Shown piece by piece: positions 23,385-34,725 of a stretch of 64,000 nucleotides of DNA. Source of the DNA: Loripinus fragilis (lineage: Eukaryota > Mollusca > Bivalvia > Lucinida > Lucinidae); the NCBI GenBank assembly GCA_964019695.1, contig OZ026522.1, positions 75,547,601 through 75,611,600 on the forward strand, in the 5' to 3' direction. Every line of letters starts with the position of its first letter. Position 1 is the stretch's first letter. Under the pieces are notes generated by a model. It was not told the origin of the DNA and did not search any database. It saw nothing but the letters and a program-made list of their open reading frames with translations. The translations under genes and the position numbers were made by a program.

Positions 23385-24090
23385 TAGAGGATCTGCCATG
23401 AGTACTTATGTCTTATTGAATCTATTAAATGAGTTGAGGAAAGGGGGAAAATAAAAGGCTTGCTAAGCATTTTATCTCTTTTACGAATTGAGTTTAATAA
23501 TTACAATAATACTGGAGCAAGAATGTTAGATTCTATTTATCACATTATATTAACAGTACTTTAAAGAGACTAAGTCTGCAACTATGAACATTTTTCGACA
23601 AAAATCTATTTTCTTTTAAATCATTTGTAAAAGTACAGTTAAGTTATGTTTTCACAATACATCTGTTCTCCATAGCTAAAATCTGCATGGAAAAGTGAAT
23701 TATCTTATAAAAACAGTTTTTTTTTCTCTTGTTGGTAATTATTTGCGTCCCTCCAATAATTAAAGACAGTTAATATTAAGCATAAATGCTGGTGTTTTGA
23801 TACTGATAATTTGTTAAGATTTAAGAACTTGCTCAAATATACCTGAATTTTACTTTTTTGCTGTGTTCTTGAAAAATAGAAATATTTTTTTCTAAAATTA
23901 AAAACTCAAAAGTTACAGACTATGCAGCTTTAAATCACTTTTTGTGTGTGAAAACATTTAGATTTTGCCATCTTTTGAGCAACGTTATAATAGCCGTCAT
24001 CACGTCATGCAATAAAGTAAATTGACGTTACTTCATTCTTAGACGCCTGACGCCATGTTATAAACATATTTAGGATAACCGTAAAATTGA
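23385..24090. repeat. Family F, copy 3, split by MITE E
   Basis: Left part 23385-23562 (TCTTATTGAATCTATTAAAT; GCTTGCTAAGCATTTTAT) and right part 23934-24090 (GAGCAACGTTATAATAGCCG) correspond to consecutive parts of 13330-13740; the 370 bp between them is MITE E. Confidence 0.75.
23563..23933. mobile_element. MITE E, copy 2, nested in family F
   Basis: AAGAGACTAAGTCTGCAACT to GTTACAGACTATGCAGCTTT, matching 13992-14363. TTTAA occurs at both junctions here but not at the other copy, so a TTAA target duplication is possible but unproven. Confidence 0.85.
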
Positions 24091-26787
24091 ACTTACCTGT
24101 TGTAATTTTTTTTGGTAGCTTGATTGGTCATTTTGTTATCCCCTGCCAAAGGGGGAGAATATTGGTTTGGCGTTGTCGGTCCATCCTCAGTCATTCTGTC
24201 CATCCTTCCCTCTGTCTGATTTTCCCTCCTCAGCCATAACTAAGTAACCAATGGAAAGTATTTGATAAAACTGAAAAAAAAAACTGTGGACATAGCGAGA
24301 TTATGCAGGTGGATTTTTTATCTGGGTGTCATCAGTTATAGCAGGATAACTGCCCTTTGATTGTCTAAATTTCAACGATTTTTCCATCCTCAGCCATAAC
24401 TAGGTAACCTATGAATGGAACGCCGTCTGTTATAGCATAGTCATTGCCCTTTGTTTGCTTATATTTCAACAATTTTTCCGCACTCAGCTATAACTTGGTA
24501 ACCTATGAATGGAATTCCATGACACATATACTGGATATAAATAACCATTGTGAAGCTATGCGCGTGAAGTTCTGTTGGGGTGTCATTTGTTATAGCAGAG
24601 TTACTGCCCTTAGAATGCCTTCATTCAATATTTTTCCGTCCTAAGCAATAACTAGGTAACCTATGGATGGAATTTCATGAAACTTATACTCAATATATAT
24701 AACTAGGGTGAAGTTATGCACGTGAACTTTTATTGGGGTGCCATTGGTTATAGCAGAGCTATTGCCCTTGAATTGCCTAAATGTCAATGATTTTTTTCTG
24801 TCCACAGCCATTACTAGGTAACCAGTGGATATATTTTATGAAACTTATACTGAATATATATGGCCATTGTGAGGCTATGCATGTGAAGTTTCATCGCATT
24901 GTTGTCTGTTATAACATAGTTATTGCCTTTCTGATTGCCTAAAGGGGGAGTTCCACCCTATATGGAATTTACATAGGGCTCTGCCCACGCACAGAATTTT
25001 ATAAAATTTTGCAGAAAGATTGTCTAATACATGTGTGTTCCATTTGTGAGATATTTACCCATTCATCTATTTCAGTTGTTAAATTTTAATAATTTTAAAT
25101 TTTAAAATTAAAACAATGGACACCTTGATTAAAAGTGGCCCTAGGCGACAAGATTTTTGATTTTTCAACCTAATTAATTCTCAACATGATGCCTAATAAT
25201 TTGTTATTATGTATGTACCATACATGTATTTCAATGTATAAAATAAACAAGTCCACATCAAATTTTGTTTGAAGGTACCCCTAAATTTAACATTTTGAAA
25301 ATATTTTTAACATCTTGAATTGTCAATTTTGTCTAGTTGTTGTTCTTGTCAACCTATGAAATTTATATCAAATTTGTCCACACATGTGTTTGTTATAATC
25401 ATAAAATCTCAAGAAAAAATAAAACCGGTAAAATGGAGTTTTCTGAATTTCAATCTTAATGGTCAAAATTATACAGAAAGTAAAAATCAAGATTTTATGT
25501 AAACTTCCAGCAGTATGCTCAATTTACAGAGTTCTGTTCTGCACATGCAAAGATCTTAATGATATTATGCAAATTGACTGTTTGGCTTATAAGTATTTTG
25601 TTTTCTATCGCGTTTCATTGGTTGGTTACAACATTTGGTATTGTGTAGTATGTGATTATAGGGGTACCCCCAAATCAGCCGAATTTGCATCTATCCGAAA
25701 TCAGAATGTCTATAAATGATAATTATTAGAATAATCTGTGAGTTCTAGCTTATTTTGTCGGTACATACATTACCATATCTATCACATAAATTGTTTGAAA
25801 TAATGTTTCTTTTAGAATGTTTACTCAAATTCAGCTGTACAAATTATATCAACAATGTTAGGATTTTAATTATGGTGTGTTACAGTTCTTGTCAACTTTT
25901 CTCATCTATACATATAATTTGACTATATGTATAAGGATAATATTCACAAGATTTGAAGCCCGGAAATATATATTGCTTGGATGGTGAGTCAGACTTTTGT
26001 TAAATGAATAAATATTATTGAGTTCATCATAAATATTTATGCCTAGTTTGACAGAACTGTTTAGTATGTCAGCATTATGATTAGGAGGTCATTTGAGAAT
26101 CAAATTCATGATTCTATGACTATGATGGAAATAACAGCACAAAGACTGTTTCACCTCGTCGAATGCCATATGTTCAATATGTATACATTCAAAAATGCGC
26201 TGAGTGTTTCTTTATATTTGAAAATCCATTTATAATCTTATATAATATTTTCATTAACTTCATTTCTATTTATTGGAGCAGTTTTAAAGCTATTATATAT
26301 TAATGATTTTAAATGGGGTTTATGATCAGTATTTTTGGTACGCTTTTGAAATGTTTTGGCGGATAGAACTTAATGCAGGAGGAATAACGACAATCAGTAC
26401 CAATTAAGACACAATGCAATTCAAATAAGATTCTGTGAATCATTCATTAAAATTTACACATTGAGTGACTAAGGGACTGCAAAATAAGGATTAAATAATA
26501 CGGGAAAACGGATCATTCCATAATAGAAATAAACTATAATGTTTTAAAACTTAAGACTCAGTTTCACTCAGTCTCTGCATGATACTAAATGGAAAGTGCT
26601 GAAGCTCTCATGTCTCCTAGCACTGGCTTAAATTGAAAAATGCAACACTTTATCAATGTACCGGGGAAAGTTTAACCCAATACAAAGACAGCTGGTGTGA
26701 AATCCAAAATCTCTGAAAAAAAGAACCTACCAAAATAGTGAGAACGTACACAATTTCTTAAACATATGACATGGTTTCACTTAGTTT

Positions 26788-27024
26788 ATGAGAGTTAATG
26801 AGAAGTATGCACATAGTCCTTTACCATTATTACCCTCAATATTTGATTCGGAGGGACATAAGATAGAGGAAATTCTAGGAGCAACAGGAATGTATAATGT
26901 AGATGGAGACGATGAATTACCTAGCATAAATCCTAATCTGTTTGAATTTTTTCAATGGCTGAAAGACATTAAGAGCATACCCACCTGTTGGCTTCAGTCC
27001 AAATATAATTTGGAAACCAGTTGA
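26788..27024 (+). CDS. Unrecognised reading frame inside the Spy-like element
   Basis: A 78-codon frame containing LPSIFDSEGHKIEEILGATG and LFEFFQWLKDIKSIPT. It has balanced amino-acid use, unlike the surrounding AT-rich noise. It stops at a TGA; the next frame downstream (27085-27285) begins after about 60 bp and could be a continuation broken by stops. I do not recognise a family. It could be a remnant transposase, captured gene or chance. Confidence 0.35.
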   Translation: MRVNEKYAHSPLPLLPSIFDSEGHKIEEILGATGMYNVDGDDELPSINPNLFEFFQWLKDIKSIPTCWLQSKYNLETS

Positions 27025-27084
27025 AGACCATTCACAAATGATACCTGCTGGACATCCACCCTGTACAACTAAGTTCTAGACCAA

Positions 27085-27285
27085 GTGCTACTTATCAAGT
27101 GCTGCTTACAAAAATGCCAGTTTAATGCTATTGAATTAGCTGAAACTTCTGACACCAACAATATTTTGGACCTAAATTGGATGAGGATACTAAATAGTGA
27201 TAGTCAATGCGTTTTTAGAATAATACTGGTGGAAAAACTGCGGTTTGTAAAACCTAACTGGAATGTTTTATTTGAAATCACTTAA
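27085..27285 (+). pseudogene. Unrecognised frame, possible continuation of 26788-27024
   Basis: Sixty-six codons with AIELAETSDTNNILDLNWMR and a final FVKPNWNVLFEIT. It lies in the same frame as 26788-27024, separated by stop codons, which would fit one decayed gene. No motif recognised. Confidence 0.25.
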
Positions 27286-27425
27286 GAATCAAAACTGACG
27301 TAACACATTTCATGCAAATTATAACACTTTTACCGGTGTCCAAATTTTATGAAAATTTACATGCATAAAGCGGATGTATTTGACCTACTTTTCTGAATAT
27401 ATTATGGGTTGACAAAAACGGGAAC

Positions 27426-27707
27426 ATGGTAAATATTAGGACAGAACCCCCTATAGACACTAACTTTAGTGTTCAATATGGGGATAATTCAAATTTTGAT
27501 GGGTCAGAAAAAAATTATCTAGATGTATTCATATACATTAATGGTAGTAAGGTATACTCTGGGAAGTCTTCTTTCATATTCAATTCAAAGAATGTAGCAG
27601 TCAACAATGTTAATGATTTGAGACTGATATTTAATAGGTCATATATTAGTACAAAGAGGGTGTACATCAAGGTGCCCCCCTGTGGCCTAACAGCCTCCGA
27701 GGAATGA
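27426..27707 (+). CDS. Unrecognised 93-aa frame at the right end of the Spy-like element
   Basis: The frame contains NYLDVFIYINGSKVYSGKSS, then NDLRLIFNRSYIS, and ends RVYIKVPPCGLTASEE before TGA. Regular polar/hydrophobic alternation suggests a beta-rich fold. It stops about 90 bp inside the right terminus, a normal place for the last gene of a transposon. Function unknown; no signal peptide, membrane segment or catalytic motif is evident. Confidence 0.4.
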   Translation: MVNIRTEPPIDTNFSVQYGDNSNFDGSEKNYLDVFIYINGSKVYSGKSSFIFNSKNVAVNNVNDLRLIFNRSYISTKRVYIKVPPCGLTASEE

Positions 27708-28330
27708 AATAATTTCCTTTTTGTAGTTGTTATAACGTAGGTATTCACCATACAAAATATTATCAAAATCCATGCGTGGGCAGATTTGGAACTCCCCCTT
27801 TCAAAGATGTTTTTCGTCCCCAGCCAAAACTAGGTACGCAATGGATAGAATTTCATTCAAACTTATACTGAATATATATGACCATAGTGAGGTTATGCAC
27901 ATTAAGTCTTATTGGGCTGTTGTCTGGTATAGTGGAATTACCCTTTGATTGCTTAAATTTCAATGATTTTTTCTGTCCTCAGCCATAACTAGGTAACCAA
28001 TTAATGACATTTCATGGAACTTTTTACTGCATATATATGATAGTAGTGTGGCCATGCACGTGAAACTAGATTAGGTTATCATCAGTTATAGAGGAGTAAT
28101 TGCCCTTTGATTGCCTAAATTGTTAGAATGTTTTTAATCCCCAGCCATAACTTAGTAAGCGATGGCTGCATTCCATGAAACTTATACTGAGTATATAATA
28201 CAATGGTTTGGTTATACATATGAAGGTTTGTCAGGATATTCTGAGTACTATATGAGTTATTGCCCATTTGATTGACTAAGTTTTAATTATTTATACCTTC
28301 CTCAATCATAACTAAGTAGCCCGGAATTCC

Positions 28331-28767
28331 AAGGTATTGACACCCTTAATTATTATCAATCATTCGCAATGCAAGATAAACTTTCGAAATTTTTCATTCT
28401 TAGAGGATTTTACCTTGATATGTCCTTTTGCCATACACATTCTTTAAAGTGTGTCAATGGCCTCTCCGCATTTAACTTTCCTACTGACTGGAGGCCATGC
28501 TGGACACGTGATCAAATTGACTCTACCATGATATCGACATATTAGCACAACTGCCGTTTCTATGAGCAGCCGTTCAGCCAAAAAATGGATACTTGTTGTA
28601 CTTGTAACTTGGGGTCAATAGAGGAATTTAAATCAATAAAACAGGTGTAAACACATATTAAATGAGCTTTAAACAGCAACAAATAATAAATCAAGACATG
28701 TTTGCTCAATTACAATTAAAAATTAACAGCAAGTCTGTTAGACAGGAGGAGGCCCTGCAGATTAAAT
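28331..28767. other. Non-coding flank of the pogo-like element
   Basis: Probably the 3' untranslated part and terminus of the pogo-type element; the exact end was not resolved. Confidence 0.4.
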
Positions 28768-30642
28768 TCACAATGTACAGTGGGGACACCTAAATTCACT
28801 ATCCCTTCTCAGTACCCTGACCTCTGTGCACGTTTTTAAATGTGTCCAATGCGAACAGAAGTCACATTTCTCCCATTTCAGCATCCCTACAAACACAAAT
28901 TCTTCTGACCCATCTTCAGGCTCTGATTTTTTGCAGACACAACAGTTGGTTTCTTGTGACGATTCAACTAACTCAGAGTCACTTTCAGCACTGTCCTCTG
29001 AAAAAAGTTTCGCCATTATCTCTGCTAATGTCCTTTTTCCGTACTTGGCTGTGGCAATTTGACAGACGCGATGACGCTAGGTTTTGCAACAACTTTCTTT
29101 ATCAGCTTTTTTACAGGTGGGATCTTCAGAACTTTGCTTTGTTTTGCAGACTTCAAAATGTCAGTGTTTTCCTTTATAAAGAGATTTCCTGCCAGAAACG
29201 GTGGTACAAATTTTCTGATAGGGTTTTTGATGACAACTTTCATAAAGGTCCTTGATTGAAAAAAGTCATTAGATTTCAATTTGCCTGGGGAACACTTTCA
29301 GTAAGAACTTACATCTGTTCAACTTGGTTGACAGGTTCATGTGTATTTTCAGATGTTGATTGTGCAGGCTCTTCCTGAGTCAGTTCCTGGTCCTGTGGTC
29401 CCTCTGTTTCTTCTGGAACATTCTCAGTGGCCATCTCCTCATTACTGTAGAAAATAGCTGGTGCAACCTGCGCATCTGTGATGGCTTTGTGGTTAAAAGG
29501 GTGTATACCCGTCCATCGGAATGCAGATATTAGATTCTCTGCTGATACAGCTTTTAAGTATGGTTTTGAGGTTAGCTCTGCTATTTGATATTTTGAAATA
29601 ATACTTCCAGGATGTTTCTTTAGATAATTTTGGCATTCTGTGTAGTACATTGACTTAAAAGGTCAAAAAACACCGACGTCCAGGGGTTGTGTCACTTGGC
29701 TAGAGTGGGGTGGGAGAACAAACCAAACCACATTGTTTTTCTTGGTCCAGTCAGCTAATGATAAAGATATATGTGATCTATGTCCATCATACAGTACCAA
29801 TACTCGTTCACTAGTCTTTCCCTCTGGCACTTTCACATATTTCGCAAAGTGATTTGTAAGGTAGTTCAGAAACACCTGTGAGTTGGATCATCCGCTTTTA
29901 GACATTTCCCTAGCAGACCCTTGACAGGCACCTTACAAGAATTCTTCATACCAGCGCTGACCAGGAAAGACAAAATATGGGAGCACACTATTCCCCAGAG
30001 CATTACCAGAAGCAATGATGGTAATTGTAGTTGATCTGTTAGAATTTATGTTCTGTGGTATGCTGCTCTTATCACATACAACCTTTGGAGGTGAATGTTT
30101 AGTATTAACTCCCGTCTCATCCACATTATCTATATTCTGCTGTTTGTCATTAAGCCCATTACTTTTCAATACTTGGGAGAATTCCTTATAATACTTGTCA
30201 AGCGATTCACGTGACGCAGACTTGGATCTTGCAATAGACAGATTCTGTGGTTTTATAATTTTGAGATTGGGCCATCTCTTGATGAACCCATAAAACCAGT
30301 TATTACCGAGTGACTCTTTAGCTTTAGTTGGTTTTCCTAATGATTCTGTGTAATCTTTAGCCATGTACTGGATTCCTGATTTGTTGTACCCATAACCGAG
30401 TCCAGCCATATATGAAATATGGTCATCAAGCTTTTCTTCTTCTTCATGCTCGAAGATGGTATCAAACCCCATTTTAGCACCAATATCTACGTTTCCTCAT
30501 ATCGGTCTATGAGTGTGGTGACTGGTACAGAGTACTCTGTTGCTGCTCTTTTTACTGATAACCCCCTTTGCTGAATTGCTTCAAATGCCCGATTCAGAAT
30601 TGCCCTGTCATATTGTAGCCTCTATCTTTTGATCTGGGGATC
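28768..30642 (-). pseudogene. Pogo/Tigger-type transposase with C-terminal PHD finger, decayed
   Basis: Domains in order on the minus strand. A psq-type helix-turn-helix (AILNRAFEAIQQRGLSVKRA) follows a good acceptor at 30643. A CENP-B/Tc5-like HTH region contains NNWFYGFIKRWPNLKI. The DDE_1 core shows NVDETGV, VLYDGHRSH and PPHSSQVTQPLDVGVF. An acidic tail and a basic segment follow, then a C4HC3 PHD finger (NCCVCKK, CDFCSHWTH, FRCPHCTL). It is dead: stops at 30622-30624, 29933-29935, 29888-29890 and 29663-29665, and frameshifts near 30490 and 29050. A 62-bp intron (29251-29312) keeps the frame open between two blocks. Confidence 0.9.
29251..29312 (-). other. Short intron within the pogo-type pseudogene
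   Basis: Donor GAT|GTAAGT and acceptor TTTTTTCAATCAAG|GACC; splicing joins CAGAT to GACC and continues the reading frame, which is otherwise stopped immediately after the donor. Confidence 0.6.
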
Positions 30643-30659
30643 CTGAAAAAATATGATAA

Positions 30660-32284
30660 AAGACAATATAGAAATTTATATACACCATGTTATATGATAT
30701 CTGAAAGAAAGGAGGTCTATATATGGCAAGCTAAGACATATTATATAACATGATACAAACATCTTTTTTACAAGAATAATGCAAAAATAACTCGGTATAC
30801 TATATATGTATATTGAAACACCGCAGAGTGTTTAGTTTTGAAGTACTGTAGCATAGCTATGAAAAAGAACGTCCTTACTCATTACATACAAAACTACAAA
30901 ACATCTTTTGTGCATATAGCGAGGTTTATATATAGCATATAGCGAGGTTTATATAGAGAATGACAACATGGTATGAGCTTGACAATAGTACATGACGATC
31001 ATACATAATAGCAACAATAAAGATAAGTCAGTATTTTACGAGTGTTTTGAGCTTAGCTTTAAGGTTTTTCTTAAGACTTTCCTACTTTGGTGGTCGACTG
31101 GCCCAGGAAAAACAGGGATAAAAACAATTATTGAAAAACCCTGAAACCTGTGTCCGTTTGTCAAATGCCTTACCACTGAATGTCGGACCTCATTCTGGCA
31201 TTAGGAAAAATGATGTGTTCTTGCCATATATATTATGAAAATTGTGTATATTTGAATTTATCCAGAGGATGTCAATGTGACCAAACATCTATACAAAAAG
31301 ATGTATATTTTTAATGTATTTCATTAATGTGAAACTACCAACTTAGTTTTAACATTGAATTTGAATGTAGAAACGTGTTGTCATGAAGAAAACTTCGCTA
31401 GAAACTGACAAGAGTATTTACCGCCCACTATAAATACACCCGTAGCACGGACTTCTTGTAAACTCTACTCATCTATCGAATTACAATACCTGCTCTACTG
31501 GTTTTGTATTCGATAATCCGTAGGGACATATGTTCTCCACTACACGATGTGCCGTGGAGAACAAGTAATACTCAAAAGTTGTAGAAACAAAGGTATATTG
31601 ATATGCAAAAAAAATCAACCATTTAAGACAGTTAAGGCTTCCCATACTTTGATTGCGCTTAATATAGATTCCATATAAGGCGATCATGTGATTTGTTTTT
31701 CATGTGACCAGTGATGCAGACGCTATTTCGAGCAGAAGAGAGATTTTCGAATACTTACTTTTAATTGTTAATAATTGAGTTGCATTGGTTCATGGATGGG
31801 ACAAAGGAGAAAAACTATAAATAATTGACTTTTATCAAAAAATCAACTTTACTCACAAGTATTCTTGACATTTTATCGAGTCGGTGAAAAGACTTCCTGG
31901 TTACTGAAGGGGAAATGTAAACAACTGATAGGCGGCGTGTCCAGCGAAAGCTCGCAGGGATACTATTGGTGTCGATATTGTGGACCTGTTGATATGGCGG
32001 GAAGGTAGTATAAGCAATTGATCAAATTTCATGGATTTTATTGTGAGTACAGTAGAACTTCAATGACTCCAACAGGCTTGAGACCATGAAAATTAATTAT
32101 AGCCAAGATATATCTAATTGACTTAATTTCAATGAAAAAAATCTCACATAATTTCGAGGGGAATATCAATTGGTTGTCGATTTGCTTATTCAGCATTTAA
32201 CACGTACTAACGAACTGTTTTCCTTATCATAGATCTGGCTAACTAGATTCACATATTTCATACATGAATCTTTGCCTCACATAC
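30660..32284. other. Non-coding; possible Tigger-like terminus
   Basis: The proximal part may be intron or 5' flank of the pogo-type element. CAGTAGAACTTCAATGACTC at 32050-32069 resembles pogo/Tigger terminal repeats (CAGT.GAACCTC), but faces away from the pseudogene and no partner was found. Confidence 0.35.
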
Positions 32285-32535
32285 ATCTGAGGCCTAGCCC
32301 TGAGGTTATAAAACTTGTTTAATGCTGAACTCAACTGAGTACGCATTTTCAGCAGCTAATAATAAACTTAACTTCTATAAAGTAAAGAAATACATCATTT
32401 TTTAAGTCTCTCTGATGTGGTATTCATCATGTTTTATATGTTTAAATACCATTAATTGTTGGCATTTCAATATTCATGAGCCGGATAATTTTTTGTACTT
32501 AGCTTTGTTATGCATGAAAAAGTCTTCCAGGATCT
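32285..32535. mobile_element. MITE C, copy 5
   Basis: CTGAGGTTATAAAACTTGTT start, GAACTCAACTGAGTACGC arm, 'TTTAAATACCATTAATTGTT' worn centre and a faint right end. Confidence 0.7.
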
Positions 32536-32785
32536 GAAGTGGACAGAGGAGTCCTGAGTGCATAATATTATTGATATCATTTGCACATATCTACGACATT
32601 ATACGTTTATGGACAACGACTAATCGATGCAAAAACAAACACTTTTGTAATTTCTCTTTTGCACTACCAAGTGTTTGACTGTATGTCAATTTTAACTTAA
32701 ATCAGTTATCATCTTTTAAGTTAGGTGCACAAAAGCAGATGGTGATAAATCTTAGAACGCATAATAAACTAACCTCTCTTTAATA

Positions 32786-33840
32786 AAATGGGGGCTATTT
32801 TGGATTAAGGTTGCTTGTCATTCTGTCCTATATTCCATCATTCAATCTATCAATATTTCTTTTCTGCTCCATATCTTAAGAACGACTTGATATAGTTTAA
32901 CGAAATTTTGCATATGTATTGATATTGACATGATTTAGAATTGAATTATTACACATCCTTTTTTGCGCATTTTTAAAAGAACTATGACCCTTGATGGATC
33001 TCGGAATGTTATTTTCACTCAATATCTTAAGAACGAATGGATAGAATTAGAATGATTTTGTATGTGCATTGATTTTTGCTAGATCATAGTTGGGATGGTT
33101 ACCTGTATTTTTTGCAAGTTGGTAACAGAGTTATGGCCCTTGACTGATGTCATTATCTTGTTTCTGCTCAATATCGTGAGAACAAATTGGTAGAATTTGA
33201 CCAAATTTTGTATTTGCATTGATATTGTCAAAATCTCTTTTTGGATTGTAACCTGTTATTTTTTGCAAATTTGTTACTGTAGTGGCACATAATTTATGCA
33301 AAAATTCGTTTCCCCTCAGTATCTTGAGAACAAATTGACATGTATACATTCATATATGGATTCATATTGACAATATCTAGGTTGGGATATTTACCTGTCA
33401 TTTTTTTTGAAAATTGTAATAGAGTAAGGGTCCTAGATTTGTGCCACAAATTTGTTGTTTTCCACTCAGTATCTTGAAAACATATTTACAGAATTTAACC
33501 AGATTTTGGGTATGCATTTATATTGACAATATCTAGATTGGGATTGTTACATGCTTTTTTGCAAAATATGTAGCAGAGATATTTCCCTTGATTTATGTCA
33601 GAATTTCGTTTCAGGTCAATTATTCTAGATCGAATGGACAGAATGGCTAAAAGTGTAAATTTCCCTAGTAATTGACAGGATCTTGGTTGTGATTGTTACC
33701 TGTCTTTTTTATTATTATTAAAAGCAAATGTATGATCTATTATTGATCTAAGAGTTTCGTTTCGTACATGTAATATAAGCTTTAGAACTTTTTTTACAGC
33801 ATGAAAAGCGCCTCAGCGGGTCTAACGTGTTTGGAAATTG
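32786..33840 (+). repeat. Family U cassette: six units of about 150 bp
   Basis: Head ATGGGGGCTATTTTGGATTA, then units marked by 'CAATATCTTAAGAACGAATGGA' (split across variants) at about 32871, 33021, 33170, 33319, 33469 and 33618, each with 'TTTTGTATGTGCATTGATAT' and 'TTGGGATTGTTACCTGT'. Spacing is almost exactly 150 bp. Confidence 0.9.
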
Positions 33841-34111
33841 CGTTAAACACAAAACTGGCCAGCCAATTATAAATATGTGTGGCATATCTTACTTTTATTT
33901 CAAATATTGGGTAGTTTATACCCATTTTTAGGGATCGTCAAAGCTGCATATAAGGGTAGAACGCACCTTTTTGTTTAATTTTTACCATCGAAAGACAGCT
34001 ACTAAGTGGTGCCTAAGGTTATGGATATAAAATCGGCATGAACCTTTTTTGTGTTGTTGCTAGTCGAAATGTCTGTGCATTTGTGCATGATCATCATGGC
34101 ATCCACTTCTC

Positions 34112-34275
34112 GAATGTACAATAAGAACTATTACCCCTTGGAACCTTGGATGACCTGATGCACTATTGCACGGGGCCTTTGGCATTTGGCCTCGTGCGGT
34201 AGTGCACTAGATCGTCCACAGCATCTTGGGGTAATAGTTTGAACTATACTAAAAACAGGCATGAAATAACTGTAT
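34112..34275. mobile_element. Foldback MITE N, copy 2
   Basis: GAACTATTACCCCTTGG, GATGACCTGATGCACTA and TGCACGGGGC are inversely mirrored by CCTCGTGCG, TAGTGCACTAGATCGTC and CTTGGGGTAATAGTTTGAAC; the right end AAACAGGCATGAAATAACTG matches copy 1. Confidence 0.85.
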
Positions 34276-34361
34276 ATTGATAAGTGATGAAAGCTAACTA
34301 GCTATTATTTTTGCACTTTTCAATAAATGTATATTTATTGTCATTTTGTCCTCTTTTTCAG

Positions 34362-34372
34362 TCGCCAGTCAA
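34362..34372 (+). CDS. Exon 4: 11-nt microexon
   Basis: A pyrimidine-rich acceptor (CTCTTTTTCAG) and a consensus GTAAGTAC donor lie only 11 nt apart. The 11 nt plus the single base from exon 3 give four codons, V-A-S-Q, and restore phase 0, which is exactly what exon 5 needs. The protein sequence is too short to support it by homology; the evidence is paired splice sites and phase. Skipping it would change the frame of exon 5. A MITE D copy begins about 110 bp downstream. Confidence 0.55.
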
Positions 34373-34486
34373 GTAAGTACAGTTTTTGATATTGGCAAGC
34401 GCATGGTATAACTATACGAGTCTCGCCAGAAACTTCACTGCTGGCTAACATAAAATATTGATAAGGGAGTAGGCTAAAATTTAAAT

Positions 34487-34725
34487 GTGCCGCAACATGA
34501 GATTTCCAACAACGTGGTTTATGCGACCAGAAAAGCCTCAGATCAGCCTGCGCAATCGTGCAATCTTATAAGAGCCTTTGCTAGTCGCTGGAATATTCTA
34601 TGAGTGTTAGCTTCTGACTGAACATCATTTGGAGTTTCTAAGCTTAAAAGGAGGCTGCACAGGCTTGTCTGAGCCTACACTTGTCTGAATGCCACATTGT
34701 TGGGAATCACATATCACGGCTCAAG
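34487..34725. mobile_element. MITE D, copy beside microexon 4
   Basis: CCGCAACATGAGATTTCCAA to TTGGGAATCACATATCACGG; the two ends are imperfect inverted repeats (GAGATTTCCAACAA and CATTGTTGGGAATC). Same orientation as 21645-21850. Confidence 0.88.

Larger units (their letters stand above)
24944..27798. mobile_element. 2.85-kb TIR element in AAA/TTT target, Spy-like
   Basis: The ends are GGGGGAGTTCCA and its exact inverse TGGAACTCCCCC. A second inverted block, CTGCCCACGCA with an AT-rich extension to ATTTTG, follows at both ends; the left end has about 22 bp extra between the blocks. Flanks are GCCTAAA and TTTCAAAG. Sister units of the surrounding array read GCCTAAATTTCAA uninterrupted, so the element sits exactly between AAA and TTT with nothing duplicated. 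That is the defining trait of Spy DNA transposons. No IS5-like transposase was recognised, so it may be non-autonomous or decayed. Confidence 0.8.
24115..28330 (+). repeat. Family T cassette: 150-160-bp tandem array, interrupted
   Basis: Head CCCCTGCCAAAGGGGGAGAA, then units marked by 'CTCAGCCATAACTAGGTAAC' at about 24239, 24398, 24492, 24649, 24812, 27828, 27988, 28149 and 28308. Intact spacing is about 160 bp. Each unit also carries 'ATGAAACTTATACTGAATAT' and 'TTGCCCTTTGATTGCCTAAA'. The array is cut at 24943/27799 by a 2.85-kb element. Confidence 0.9.

Noticed and set aside
28842..29255. 137-codon plus-strand ORF
   Set aside because: Shadow of the pogo-type transposase on the other strand.
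32050..32070. Tigger-like terminus as right end of the pogo-type element
   Set aside because: Orientation is inward to the right, so it cannot close the element at 28768-30642.
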